Assembly: GCF_016773205.1 (NCBI RefSeq) | Contig: NZ_JAETWB010000008.1 | Span: 62,001-126,000, forward strand | DNA from: Belnapia arida | GTDB taxonomy: Bacteria > Pseudomonadota > Alphaproteobacteria > Acetobacterales > Acetobacteraceae | Direction: 5' to 3' | Length of the DNA stretch: 64,000 bases | In this document: in pieces, positions 8,945 to 17,235 of the stretch | How the letters are laid out: each line of letters begins with the position of its first letter | Numbering within the stretch: position 1 is the stretch's first letter | The notes under the pieces: generated by a model | What the model was told of the DNA's origin: nothing | The model's input: only the letters and a program-made list of their open reading frames with translations | Databases searched by the model: none | Translations under genes and position numbers: made by a program

Positions 8945-10399
8945 ATGGCCCTCCGCTGCGACCTCATCATCCGCGACGCCACCCTCTTCGACGGCACCGG
9001 CGGGCCGCGCCGGGTGGGCGATGTCGGCGTCACCGGGGAGCGGATCGTGGCGGTCGGCGACCTCGGCGGCGCCAGCGCCGACCGCGAGGTGATCGCCACC
9101 GGCCGCGCTGTCGCGCCGGGCTTCATCGACGCGCATACGCATGACGACCGCGCCGTGCTCTGCGGGCCCTCCTGCCTGCACTGCAAGTCGAGCCAGGGCG
9201 TCACCACCGTCGTCGTCGGTAATTGCGGCGTCTCCCTCGCGCCGCTGCGGATCACGGGGGACCGGCCACCGCCGCCGCTCGACCTGGTGGGCGAGAGCGG
9301 CCTCGCCTTCGACAGCTTCGGCGAATATGCGCAGGCGCTGAAGAAGACCCCGGCGGCGGTGAACACCTATGCGCTCGTCGGCCACCAGACGCTGCGCTAC
9401 CGCGTCATGGGCGAGGATCTCTACCGGCCGGCGCGGGACGCCGAGATCGCCAGGATGCGGCAGATGGTCGCCGAGGCGCTGGCGGAGGGCGCCTCCGGCT
9501 TCTCCACCGGCCTCTGGTACAAGCCCAACATGCATGCGACGACCGAGGAAGTGATCGCCGTCGCCGAGCCGCTGCGCGCCGCGGGAGGCATGTACTTCAC
9601 CCATATGCGCGACGAGGCCGACCGCGTCTGCGCCTCGATCGAGGAGACGCTGAAGATCGGTAAGAAGGTCGGCGTGCCGGTCTGGATCAGCCACCACAAG
9701 TGTTCGATGCCGGAGAATTACGGCCGCAGCGTGCAGACGCTGGCGCTGCTCGAGGCCAGCGCCTCGCTGCAGGAAGTCGCCTACGACATGTACCCCTACC
9801 CGGCCGGGTCCACCGTGCTGATGCCCGACCGGCTGCGCGACGACGTGCGGGTGATCATCACCTGGTCGGTGCCGCATCCGGAATTCGCCGGCAAGGACCT
9901 CGCCGAGGTCGCCCGCAACTGGAACATGGACCAGCGCGCCGCAGCGGAGAAGCTGAGCCCGGCCGGCGCCATCACCTTCCAGATGGACGAGGAGGATGTC
10001 CGCCGGATCATGGCGCACCCGATGTCGGTCATCGGCTCGGACGGCATCCCGCATGATGACCATCCGCACCCCCGCCTTTGGGGCACCTTCCCCCGCGTGC
10101 TCGGCTTCTACTCGCGCCAGCTCGGCCTGCTCGACATGGAGACGGCCATCCACAAGATGACCGGGCGCACCGCCTCGCTCTTCGGCATGGTGGACCGCGG
10201 CGTGCTCAAGCCGGGGGCCTATGCGGACCTCGTGCTGTTCGACCCGCACAAGGTCATCGACCGCGCGACCTTCGAGAACCCGAAGCAGGAATCGGAGGGG
10301 ATCGAGGAGGTTTGGACCAACGGCGTCCCGACCTTCCGCGCCGGCACCGGCCTCACCGGCGAGACGCCCGGCCGACTGGTGCGCCGCCACCGCGCATGA
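8945..10399 (+). CDS. N-acyl-D-amino-acid deacylase (D-aminoacylase), amidohydrolase family
   Basis: A 484-residue amidohydrolase-superfamily enzyme of the D-aminoacylase group, which deacylates N-acyl-D-amino acids. HTH at residues 64-66 supplies two zinc ligands and GNCG (Cys94) gives the cysteine ligand characteristic of D-aminoacylases. THMRDEAD and WISHHKC supply further active-site histidines, and IGSDGIPHDD holds the catalytic aspartate. The typical C-terminal strand with KPGAYADLVLFD is present. The gene is divergent from the binding-protein gene with about 135 bases between, and its stop overlaps the next start as ATGA. Its context of hydantoin and carbamoyl-amino-acid genes supports a role in D-amino-acid derivative catabolism. 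Confidence 0.92.
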   Translation: MALRCDLIIRDATLFDGTGGPRRVGDVGVTGERIVAVGDLGGASADREVIATGRAVAPGFIDAHTHDDRAVLCGPSCLHCKSSQGVTTVVVGNCGVSLAPLRITGDRPPPPLDLVGESGLAFDSFGEYAQALKKTPAAVNTYALVGHQTLRYRVMGEDLYRPARDAEIARMRQMVAEALAEGASGFSTGLWYKPNMHATTEEVIAVAEPLRAAGGMYFTHMRDEADRVCASIEETLKIGKKVGVPVWISHHKCSMPENYGRSVQTLALLEASASLQEVAYDMYPYPAGSTVLMPDRLRDDVRVIITWSVPHPEFAGKDLAEVARNWNMDQRAAAEKLSPAGAITFQMDEEDVRRIMAHPMSVIGSDGIPHDDHPHPRLWGTFPRVLGFYSRQLGLLDMETAIHKMTGRTASLFGMVDRGVLKPGAYADLVLFDPHKVIDRATFENPKQESEGIEEVWTNGVPTFRAGTGLTGETPGRLVRRHRA

Positions 10400-10803
10400 G
10401 CGAGACGGAGGCGACGGCTGGAGCGCTGCCGGTGCAGCGGAGCACACTGCTGCGGGCGGCGCTGCTCGGCGGCGCAATCCTCGCCATGGTCGCGGCGGCC
10501 GCCTGGCTTGGCGGGCAGGAGGAGGCGGCCTCGCCGATCGAGCGCTTCCAGCGGCTCGGCCCGGCTGGGGCGGCGGCGGCGCTGAAGGCGGAGCTGGTGC
10601 GGGACTTTCCGCCCGGCACGCCGGTGACGCCGCTGGTCCAACGGCTGCAAGGGCTCGGACTCAACTGCACGCAGCGGGTGGGGTGGGACTGCGCCCTTGC
10701 CTTCCGCGCGGAAGGCCAGCGGAGCGTGCTGCTGCGCGCCACGGTGGCGGTTGCCGGCGAGCGCATCCTCAACATCGAGACAGCGGCGGAAAGCCGCAGC
10801 TAG
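10396..10803 (+). CDS. Small membrane-anchored protein of unknown function
   Basis: A 135-residue protein I do not recognise. A single hydrophobic segment at about residues 20-40 (LLRAALLGGAILAMVAAAAW) follows a short cytoplasmic N-terminus. The rest would be a periplasmic domain of about 90 residues containing two cysteines (NCTQ and WDCA) that could form a disulfide. The ATG overlaps the D-aminoacylase stop as ATGA, so it is translationally coupled to it, and the next gene starts 12 bases downstream. It may be an anchored accessory protein; nothing in the sequence gives its role. Confidence 0.7.
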   Translation: MSETEATAGALPVQRSTLLRAALLGGAILAMVAAAAWLGGQEEAASPIERFQRLGPAGAAAALKAELVRDFPPGTPVTPLVQRLQGLGLNCTQRVGWDCALAFRAEGQRSVLLRATVAVAGERILNIETAAESRS

Positions 10804-10814
10804 AGGGGCAGGAC

Positions 10815-12428
10815 ATGGCCACGGCCGCGGACCGGATCGTCGACTTTCTCGCCGTGCAGGGCATCGACCGCGCCTTCTGCGTGCCCGGTGAGAGCTACAT
10901 CGCCCTGCTCGACGCGCTGCATGGCTCGGCGATCGACCTCGTCACCTGCCGGAGCGAGGGCGGGGCGGGCTTCATGGCGGTGGCCGATGCGAAGCTCACC
11001 GGGCGGCCGGGGGTGGTGCTGGTCTCGCGGGGCCCCGGGGCCTGCAACGCCTCCATCGCCGTGCATACGGCGGAGCAGGATGCGGTGCCGCTGATCCTGC
11101 TGATCGGCCAGGTGGAGCGGCGGGACCTGCGGCGGAACGCCTTCCAGGAGATCGATTACGCCAACATGTTCCGCGGCATCGCCAAATGGGTCGGCGAGGC
11201 GACGGAGGCGGAGCAGGTGCCGGAGCTGATCGCCCGCGCCTATGCGATGGCGATGGGCGGCGTGCCGGGGCCGGTGGTGCTCGCCCTGCCGGAGGATGTG
11301 TTGGCGACGGACTGCGCCGCGCCGCCGCTGCCGGCGACCCTGCCGGGGGCCGTGCCCCCCTCCCCGGCCGATGCGGCCCGGCTGGCGGCGCTGCTGCGCG
11401 GGGCGGAGCGGCCGATCCTGCTGGCCGGGCATGGCTTCGAGGGGGCGGGCGGGCGCGAGGCGCTGCTGGCCTTCGCCGAGGCCTGGCAGTTGCCCGTTGC
11501 CGTCTCCTTCCGGCGGCAGGACCTCTTCCCCAACCGGCATCCGCTCTATGCGGGCGATCTCGGCCTCCGCAACCCGGATGCGCAGCGGGCGGCCTTCGCC
11601 GAGGCCGATCTCGTGCTGGCACTCGGTACGCGGTTGACCGACATCACCACCCAGGGTTGGTCCTGGCCTGCGCCGGGCCAGCGGCTGGTGCATGTCTGCG
11701 CCGACCCCCGCTTCCTCGGCTGGCTCTTCCCGGCCGAGATGGCGATCGCGGCCGATGCGTGTGCGACCGTCGCGGCGCTCGCGGGCGAGGCGCCCGGCGC
11801 ACCGGCCGGGCGTGGCGCCTGGACGGCGCAGCTGCACGACCTGCACCTCTCCGACTGCCAGGTGGCGTCGCGCGAGTGGCCGGATGGCGTCGCCTTCGCC
11901 GAGGTGGCCAAGCTGATCGAGCGGGCGGCGCCGGCCGATGCCATCGTCGCCCTCGATGCCGGCACCTTCGGCGCCCCTTTCTACCGCAAGGTCGGCTGGA
12001 CGCCGCCGCAGCGGCTGCTGGCTCCCGTCTCCGGGGCCATGGGCTTCGGCGTGCCGGCGGCCGTTGCCGCCGCGCTGCGCCACCCGGAGCGGCGGGTGAT
12101 CGGCCTCGTCGGGGATGGCGGGGCGCTGATGACGGGGGGCGAGTTCGCCGTCGCCGTGGCGCGCGGGGCGCCGATGACGCTGATCCTCTCCGACAATGGC
12201 AGCTATGCCAGCATCCGCATCCACCAGGAGCGGGCGCATCCCGGCCGGGTCTCCGGCACCGGCCTGGTCAACCCGGATTTCGCCGCCTGGTGCGCTGCCT
12301 TCCGGGTGCCGGTGACGGTGGTGGAGGGCCAGGGGAACCTGCCGGCGCTGGAGGCGGCGCTGCGGGAGCCAGGGCCATCGGCGGTGATGGTGCGGACCTC
12401 GCTGGAGGCGGTGCTGCCCCGTCGGTAG
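10815..12428 (+). CDS. Thiamine-pyrophosphate-dependent enzyme, acetolactate-synthase-like
   Basis: A 537-residue enzyme of the acetolactate synthase/benzoylformate decarboxylase superfamily with the usual N-terminal Pyr, central and C-terminal PP domains. Glu48 in CRSEGG is the conserved cofactor-activating glutamate. The TPP motif begins GDGGALMTGGEF near residue 434 and ends SDNGSY about 27 residues later. GAGGGGCAGG precedes the ATG. No small regulatory subunit follows and the length is below that of biosynthetic IlvB, so it is probably a catabolic decarboxylase or lyase with unknown 2-keto-acid substrate. Its last 161 bases are overlapped by the convergent LysR reading frame. Confidence 0.9.
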   Translation: MATAADRIVDFLAVQGIDRAFCVPGESYIALLDALHGSAIDLVTCRSEGGAGFMAVADAKLTGRPGVVLVSRGPGACNASIAVHTAEQDAVPLILLIGQVERRDLRRNAFQEIDYANMFRGIAKWVGEATEAEQVPELIARAYAMAMGGVPGPVVLALPEDVLATDCAAPPLPATLPGAVPPSPADAARLAALLRGAERPILLAGHGFEGAGGREALLAFAEAWQLPVAVSFRRQDLFPNRHPLYAGDLGLRNPDAQRAAFAEADLVLALGTRLTDITTQGWSWPAPGQRLVHVCADPRFLGWLFPAEMAIAADACATVAALAGEAPGAPAGRGAWTAQLHDLHLSDCQVASREWPDGVAFAEVAKLIERAAPADAIVALDAGTFGAPFYRKVGWTPPQRLLAPVSGAMGFGVPAAVAAALRHPERRVIGLVGDGGALMTGGEFAVAVARGAPMTLILSDNGSYASIRIHQERAHPGRVSGTGLVNPDFAAWCAAFRVPVTVVEGQGNLPALEAALREPGPSAVMVRTSLEAVLPRR

Positions 12429-13347
12429 CCGCGTCCATCCGCTGCCAGTCGCCGGCGGCCTCGCGGGCGGCGACCTCCTCGGCCAGCAGGGTGAGCACCA
12501 GCGCCGTGGCGCGGGAAGGCGCGCGGTCGGTCGGCAGGGCGAGGACCACCTGCCGGCGCGGCACCGGCCGGACCAGCGGGGCGGAGCGGAGGCGGCCGGC
12601 CGCTTCTTCCTCGCGGATGGCCGAACGGGGCAGCACCGCCTCGCCGATGCCGCTCACCACAAGCTCCTTCAGCACGCCGAAGCTGTCCGCCTCGACGGCG
12701 ACGTCGAGGGCGATGCGGGCGCGGCCGGCGGCGGCCTCGACGATGCGGCGGAGGCCGTGCTGGCGGCTCGGCATCACCAGCCGCCGGCCGGCGAGCGCGG
12801 CGAAGGGCACGGGCTCCGGCCCGATGCCGCTGCCGGCGGCACCGACCAGCACCATCTCCTCGATCAGCAGCGGCGTCACACGGAGGTGCAGCGCCGGTGC
12901 CGGGCCATAGAGGAGGGTCGCATCGGTGACGCCACGCTGCACCCATTCGACCAGATGGCCGGTATAACCCTCGACGATGCGGAGCGAGAGGCCGGGATGC
13001 TCGAGCGCCACCCGCCTCGCCAGCGGCCCGGCGAGGACGGTGGCGATGGTCGGCATCATCCCGAGCGCCACCTGCCCGGCGACGGCACCGCCGAGGCTGC
13101 GGACCTCGTCGATGGCGCGCTCCAGCTGGCGCACCGGGCCGTCGATGCGCTCCAGCAGCGCCATGCCCGCCTCGGTGAGCTGCATCCCCCGCCCGTGCCG
13201 GGCGAAGAGCGGCAAACCGACCTCCGCCTCCAGCAGTCGGATTTGGCGGGAAAGTGCCGGTTGGGCCAGGTGCAGCCGGTCCGCGGCGCGGCTGAGCGAG
13301 CCGGAATCGGCGACCTCGCGGAAGGTGCGGAGCTGCTTCAGGTCCAT
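12268..13347 (-). CDS. LysR-family transcriptional regulator with an overlapping C-terminal extension
   Basis: A LysR-type regulator with winged helix-turn-helix at residues 1-60 (MDLKQLRTFREVADSGSLSR, then AQPALSRQIRLLE) and a substrate-binding effector domain to about residue 300. The frame continues to 359 residues: about 53 extra Pro/Ala-rich residues are read antisense to the end of the TPP enzyme gene. Family length is normally near 300. The extra tail is probably unselected sequence read after loss of an earlier stop, or the overlap is real. The gene is divergent from the acyl-CoA dehydrogenase with about 137 bases between, so it probably controls that gene and the CoA transferase. Confidence 0.88.
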   Translation of the reverse strand: MDLKQLRTFREVADSGSLSRAADRLHLAQPALSRQIRLLEAEVGLPLFARHGRGMQLTEAGMALLERIDGPVRQLERAIDEVRSLGGAVAGQVALGMMPTIATVLAGPLARRVALEHPGLSLRIVEGYTGHLVEWVQRGVTDATLLYGPAPALHLRVTPLLIEEMVLVGAAGSGIGPEPVPFAALAGRRLVMPSRQHGLRRIVEAAAGRARIALDVAVEADSFGVLKELVVSGIGEAVLPRSAIREEEAAGRLRSAPLVRPVPRRQVVLALPTDRAPSRATALVLTLLAEEVAAREAAGDWQRMDAATDGAAPPPARSAPSPPMALAPAAPPPAPAGSPGPPPPSPAPGRQRTRRRNPG

Positions 13348-13354
13348 CCGGACA

Positions 13355-13397
13355 ACTTATAGCGCCCGGTTATGGCTGCCATCGCTGAATTCGAATT
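13355..13397. promoter_or_regulatory. Palindromes in the divergent LysR / acyl-CoA dehydrogenase promoter region
   Basis: Between the divergent genes there are two short perfect palindromes: ATGGC-T-GCCAT at 13372-13382 and AATTCGAATT at 13388-13397. An ATA...TAT arrangement at about 13362-13372 resembles the T-N11-A LysR box. The AT content is locally high for this genome. This is where a self-regulating LysR protein would be expected to bind. The assignment to this regulator is inference. Confidence 0.4.
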
Positions 13398-13484
13398 ACC
13401 TGAAGCCTCAGCGGACCCCATCTTCCCCTCGGCTTGCCAAGGGCCCGGACCACGCCCTAATCCCGAAGCCCGGAGGAACACGCC

Positions 13485-14654
13485 ATGGATCAGTCGCTGC
13501 CGATCGCCGACCCGCATGCCGAGATCCGCGAGGAGGTGGCGAAGCTCTGCGCCCGCTTCCCTGGCGAGTACTGGCGCCAAGTGGACCGTGACCGCGCCTA
13601 TCCGACCGAATTCGTGAAGGCGCTGACCGAGGCCGGCTATCTCGGCGCGCTGATCCCTGAGGAATATGGTGGGGCCGGCCTGCCGCTCTCCGCCGCCGCG
13701 GCGATCCTCGAGGAGATCCACCGCTCCGGCGGCAATGCCGGCGCCTGCCACGCGCAGATGTACATCATGGGCACCATCCTCAAGCATGGCAGCCCGGAGC
13801 AGAAGCAGCGCTACCTGCCGGGCATCGCCTCCGGCGAGCTGCGGCTGCAGGCCTTCGGCGTGACCGAGCCGACGAGCGGGACGGACACCACCGCGCTCCG
13901 CACCTTCGCCAAGCGGGAAGGCGACAAGTACATCGTTAACGGCCAGAAGATCTGGACCAGCCGCGCCGAGCATTCCGACCTGATGCTGCTGCTGGCCCGC
14001 ACCACGCCGCGGGGCGAGGTGGCGAAGAAGACCGATGGGCTGTCCACCTTCATCGTCGACATGAAGGCCGCGCTCGGCAACGGCCTCACCATCCGCCCGA
14101 TCCGCACCATGATGAACCACAACACCACCGAGGTTTTCTTCGACAACATGGTGGTGCCGGCGGAGAACCTGGTCGGCATCGAAGGCAAGGGCTTCCGCTA
14201 CATCCTCGACGGGATGAATGCCGAGCGGCTGCTGATCTCCTCCGAGAGCATCGGCGATGCCAAGTGGTTCATCCACAAGGCCGTCGAGTACAGCAAGGAG
14301 CGGGTGCTGTTCGGCCGGCCGATCGGGCAGAACCAGGGCGTCCAGTTCCCGATCGCCAAGGCCTACGCCCAGATGCGCGCCGCCGAGGCGCTGCTGCGCC
14401 AGGGCCTCGCCAAATTCGAGCGCGGCGAGCCCTGCGGCGAGGAGGCCAACATGGGCAAGATGCTCGCCGCCGATGCCGCCTGGGCGGCGGGCGAGGCCTG
14501 CATCCAGACCCATGGCGGCTTCGGCTTCGCCGAGGAATACGACGTGGAGCGGAAGTACCGCGAGGCGCGGCTCTACCAGGTAGCGCCGATCAGCACGAAC
14601 CTGGTGCTGAGCTATGTCGGCGAGCACGTCCTCGGGATGCCGCGCAGCTACTGA
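13485..14654 (+). CDS. Acyl-CoA dehydrogenase
   Basis: A 389-residue FAD enzyme that oxidises acyl-CoA to 2-enoyl-CoA and passes electrons to ETF. Visible signatures are FGVTEPTSGTDT near residue 124, KIWTSRAEHSDL, and RVLFGRPIGQNQ in the C-terminal helical domain. The usual C-terminal YEGT glutamate is absent (that region reads VAPISTN). The glutamate in NAERLL near residue 246 aligns with the alternative base used by isovaleryl-CoA dehydrogenase-type members, an inference from memory of that family. GGAGG precedes the ATG. Together with the CoA transferase 140 bases downstream it forms a likely module for activating and oxidising an organic acid. Confidence 0.93.
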   Translation: MDQSLPIADPHAEIREEVAKLCARFPGEYWRQVDRDRAYPTEFVKALTEAGYLGALIPEEYGGAGLPLSAAAAILEEIHRSGGNAGACHAQMYIMGTILKHGSPEQKQRYLPGIASGELRLQAFGVTEPTSGTDTTALRTFAKREGDKYIVNGQKIWTSRAEHSDLMLLLARTTPRGEVAKKTDGLSTFIVDMKAALGNGLTIRPIRTMMNHNTTEVFFDNMVVPAENLVGIEGKGFRYILDGMNAERLLISSESIGDAKWFIHKAVEYSKERVLFGRPIGQNQGVQFPIAKAYAQMRAAEALLRQGLAKFERGEPCGEEANMGKMLAADAAWAAGEACIQTHGGFGFAEEYDVERKYREARLYQVAPISTNLVLSYVGEHVLGMPRSY

Positions 14655-14793
14655 CGCCGAACATCCGGTGCGCGGCGTCATTGCCTGGCTGACCGGGGCG
14701 ACGGGGAGTGCGACGTCGCCGGCCTGGCGCGTCCCGGTCACCAGCCTCATCGCCGCGGCCGCCGCCCTGCTGATGGAATGAAGGAGGAACCGG

Positions 14794-15924
14794 ATGCCAG
14801 GATCGAAGCCGCTCGAAGGCCTGCTCGTCGTCTCGATGGAACAGGCCGTCGCCGCGCCCTATTGCGCCTCCCGCCTGGCCGATGCGGGGGCGCGGGTGAT
14901 CAAGATCGAGCGGCCGGAGGGCGATTTCGCCCGGGCCTATGACGCCGCGGCCCAGGGCCTCTCCACCTACTTCGTTTGGCTGAACCGGGGGAAGGAGAGC
15001 CTCTGCCTCGACATCAAGGCACCCGACGACAAGGCGCTGCTGGAACGGCTGGTGGCGCGGGCGGATGTCTTCATCCAGAACCTGGCGCCGGGGGCGATGG
15101 CCCGCGCCGGCTTCGGCTCGGCGGCGCTGCGCGAGCGGCATCCGCGGCTCATCACCGTCGACATCTCCGGCTACGGGGAAGAGGGCGAATACGCCAAGAT
15201 GAAGGCCTATGACCTGCTGGTGCAGGCCGAATCGGGCCTCGCCAGCATCACCGGCCGGGCCGAGGGGCCTGGGCGCGTCGGCGTCTCGGCCTGCGACATC
15301 GCCTGCGGGATGCATGCCCATGCGGCGGTGCTGGAGGCGCTTATCGAGCGCGGCATCACCGGCCGGGGCAAGGGCATCGCCGTCAGCCTCTTCGATGGCA
15401 TGGCCGACTGGATGACGGTGCCGCTGCTGCAATACGAGGGGACGGGGCGGAACCCGCCGCGGATCGGCCTCGCCCATCCCTCCATCTGCCCTTATGGCGC
15501 CTTCGAGACGGCGGGCGGGGTGCCGGTACTCATCTCCATCCAGAACGAGCGGGAATGGGCCAATTTCTGCACCCATTTCCTGGAGGAGCCGGAACTGCCC
15601 CAGCGCGAGGGCTTCCGCAGCAACAACGAGCGGGTGGCACACCGGCCGATGGTGGACGCCTATATCGCCCGGACCTTCGCCACGCTCGACCGCGCTACCT
15701 GCGCGGAGAAGCTTCAGCGCGCCAGCATCGCCTTCGGCTTCGTCAATGATTGCGAGGGGCTCAGGACCCATCCGGCCTTCCGCCGGGTCACGGTGGAGAC
15801 CGAGGCAGGGCCGATCGGCATCGGTGCTCCCCCGGCCCGGCTGTCGGACGGAGCGCGGAGCCTCGGCCCGGTGCCGTCGCTCGGCCAGCACAGCGCAGCC
15901 ATCCGGGCGGAATTCGCCGCATGA
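14794..15924 (+). CDS. CaiB/BaiF-family CoA transferase
   Basis: A 376-residue class III CoA transferase, which moves CoA between acids through an aspartyl-CoA intermediate. The catalytic Asp is Asp140 in KAYDLLVQAESG. Other family features are the N-terminal LEGLLVVSMEQ with LADAGARVIKIE, and the LNRGKESLCLDIK segment. AAGGAGG sits before the ATG. Length is normal. It follows the acyl-CoA dehydrogenase on the same strand, so it probably supplies the acyl-CoA substrate. The acid used cannot be told from sequence. The sRNA promoter begins 43 bases after its stop. Confidence 0.92.
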   Translation: MPGSKPLEGLLVVSMEQAVAAPYCASRLADAGARVIKIERPEGDFARAYDAAAQGLSTYFVWLNRGKESLCLDIKAPDDKALLERLVARADVFIQNLAPGAMARAGFGSAALRERHPRLITVDISGYGEEGEYAKMKAYDLLVQAESGLASITGRAEGPGRVGVSACDIACGMHAHAAVLEALIERGITGRGKGIAVSLFDGMADWMTVPLLQYEGTGRNPPRIGLAHPSICPYGAFETAGGVPVLISIQNEREWANFCTHFLEEPELPQREGFRSNNERVAHRPMVDAYIARTFATLDRATCAEKLQRASIAFGFVNDCEGLRTHPAFRRVTVETEAGPIGIGAPPARLSDGARSLGPVPSLGQHSAAIRAEFAA

Positions 15925-15966
15925 GGAGCCATGCGGCCATTGCGATGCTGCACTGCAAAAAAGCGC

Positions 15967-15995
15967 TTGCATCGGGGCCGCGCCGGACCTAGATT
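15967..15995 (+). promoter_or_regulatory. Sigma-70-type promoter of the sRNA candidate
   Basis: TTGCAT at 15967-15972 and TAGATT at 15990-15995 are separated by exactly 17 bases, a good housekeeping promoter. The expected transcription start is near 16002. There is no open reading frame between it and the terminator at 16060-16089. Confidence 0.65.
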
Positions 15996-16001
15996 GTGCA
16001 T

Positions 16002-16090
16002 CGCAGCAACACGGCGTTGCCGGGTTGTTGTCTTTCTTGGACGTTTCCTCCCTAAACTCGGCGGTGGCGCAAGCCACCGCCCTTTTTTTG
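16002..16090 (+). ncRNA. Candidate trans-acting small RNA with exposed anti-Shine-Dalgarno motif
   Basis: About 88 bases with the classic layout of a bacterial sRNA. A 5' hairpin pairs CAGCAAC (16004-16010) with GTTGTTG (16024-16030) and continues into CGGC/GCCG around a GTT loop. A CU-rich single-stranded linker (16031-16059) contains CGTTTCCTCCCT, complementary to strong ribosome-binding sites. An intrinsic terminator closes the 3' end. A 17-base-spaced promoter lies directly upstream. Alphaproteobacterial sRNAs that expose CU-rich anti-SD loops are a known class, but I cannot name a family for this one. The boundaries are inferred. Confidence 0.65.
16060..16089 (+). terminator. Rho-independent terminator of the sRNA candidate
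   Basis: Perfect 9-bp stem GGCGGTGGC / GCCACCGCC (16060-16068 with 16073-16081), GCAA tetraloop, then one C and seven T. The T-run is only on the plus-strand side, so it ends rightward transcription and not the convergent hydrolase gene. Confidence 0.9.
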
Positions 16091-16107
16091 TCCGCGGCCC
16101 GGCAGGG

Positions 16108-16995
16108 TCAGCCAAGGAAGCGCCAATCCGTCGCGGCGAGGCCGGCGATCAGCCGGGTGATGTCGGCCTGAAGCACCGCCATGCGGGGCAGGCGCTCGAT
16201 CCGCGCCTCATCCATGTAGAGCGGCCGGGCGACCTCGATCTGCAGGGCATGCACGCCGTCGCGCGGGCGGCCATAATGGCGGGTGACGTAGCCGCCGGCA
16301 TAGGGGTCGTTCCGCCGCACCCGGTAGCCCATTCCGGCCAGCGCCTCCTCCACCAGCCGCGTCGCGCGCGGGGCGCAGGCGGTGCCATGGGCATCACCGA
16401 GGACGAAATCGGGCGGGTTCGCCGCCTGGGCCGGGTGGGTCGGCATGGAGTGGCAGTCGATCAGCAGGCAGGTGCCGAACTCGGCCCGTGTCTCGGCGAT
16501 CAGCGCCGCCAGGGCCGCGTGGTAGGGCTGCCAGTAGCGGCGGATGCGGTCCTCCGCCTCGGCGAAGGACAGCTGGCGGCGATAGACCGCCTCCCCCGTC
16601 GCCACCACGCGGGCGATGGTGCCAAGCCCGGCGCCGACGCGTGGCGAGGCGGTGTTCACCCAAGGGGGTAGCGGGCCGTCGAACATGCCTGGGTCGAGCT
16701 CCCAGGGCTCGCGGTTCACGTCGCAGAAGACGCGGGGGAAGGTTGCGGCCAGCAGGGGCATGCCCTCGGCTGGGGCGGCGCCGAAAAGCTCATCGACGAA
16801 ACCGTCCTCCGACTTGCGGAGCGCCACCGGGTCGAGCCGCGCGGCGGCGACGAAATCCGCCGGATAGGCCCGGCCGGAATGAGGCGAGGCGAAGATGACC
16901 GGGACGCGATGCGTAGCGGGGCGGATCAGGCCGTAGGGCGGCGGCTCATCCTGGAGCGGCGGCGGCCCGGCATCCGGGGTCAGGGGAAGGTCCAT
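16108..16995 (-). CDS. N-formylglutamate amidohydrolase family protein
   Basis: A 295-residue member of the N-formylglutamate amidohydrolase family, which releases formate and glutamate in histidine breakdown; many members have other or unknown amide substrates. The family motif ASPHSGRAYP lies near residue 36, with DVNREPWELD near 97, the LLIDCHSMP histidine near 175 and LQIEVARPLYM near the C-terminus. No histidine-utilisation genes are near, so the family name is safer than the pathway. No clear ribosome-binding site precedes the ATG, so the start could be slightly different. It ends 18 bases after the sRNA terminator in convergent orientation. Confidence 0.88.
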   Translation of the reverse strand: MDLPLTPDAGPPPLQDEPPPYGLIRPATHRVPVIFASPHSGRAYPADFVAAARLDPVALRKSEDGFVDELFGAAPAEGMPLLAATFPRVFCDVNREPWELDPGMFDGPLPPWVNTASPRVGAGLGTIARVVATGEAVYRRQLSFAEAEDRIRRYWQPYHAALAALIAETRAEFGTCLLIDCHSMPTHPAQAANPPDFVLGDAHGTACAPRATRLVEEALAGMGYRVRRNDPYAGGYVTRHYGRPRDGVHALQIEVARPLYMDEARIERLPRMAVLQADITRLIAGLAATDWRFLG

Positions 16996-17050
16996 CGGGG
17001 CCGATCAAGCCATAGCTGCGGAGAAGTGTCATCATCGGCCGCGGGATGGC

Positions 17051-17079
17051 TTGCCGTGACGGCAACGCCACGCTAGATA
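17051..17079 (+). promoter_or_regulatory. Promoter of tRNA-Val
   Basis: TTGCCG at 17051-17056 and TAGATA at 17074-17079 with a 17-base spacer, ending 17 bases before the mature tRNA 5' end. Same -10 style (TAGAT) as the sRNA promoter. Confidence 0.6.
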
Positions 17080-17095
17080 GCCGCACCGCAGGCAT

Positions 17096-17170
<75 letters not shown>

Positions 17171-17235
17171 TGCCTTTTCCCTTTTGTAAATCAGTGGGTT
17201 GGATGGGGCGGCGCCGCAGCACCGCCCCGCCCCCC

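Noticed and set aside
13666-14583. Further plus-strand frames inside the acyl-CoA dehydrogenase gene
   Set aside because: They are Ala/Arg/Ser-rich shadow frames without motifs or ribosome-binding sites.
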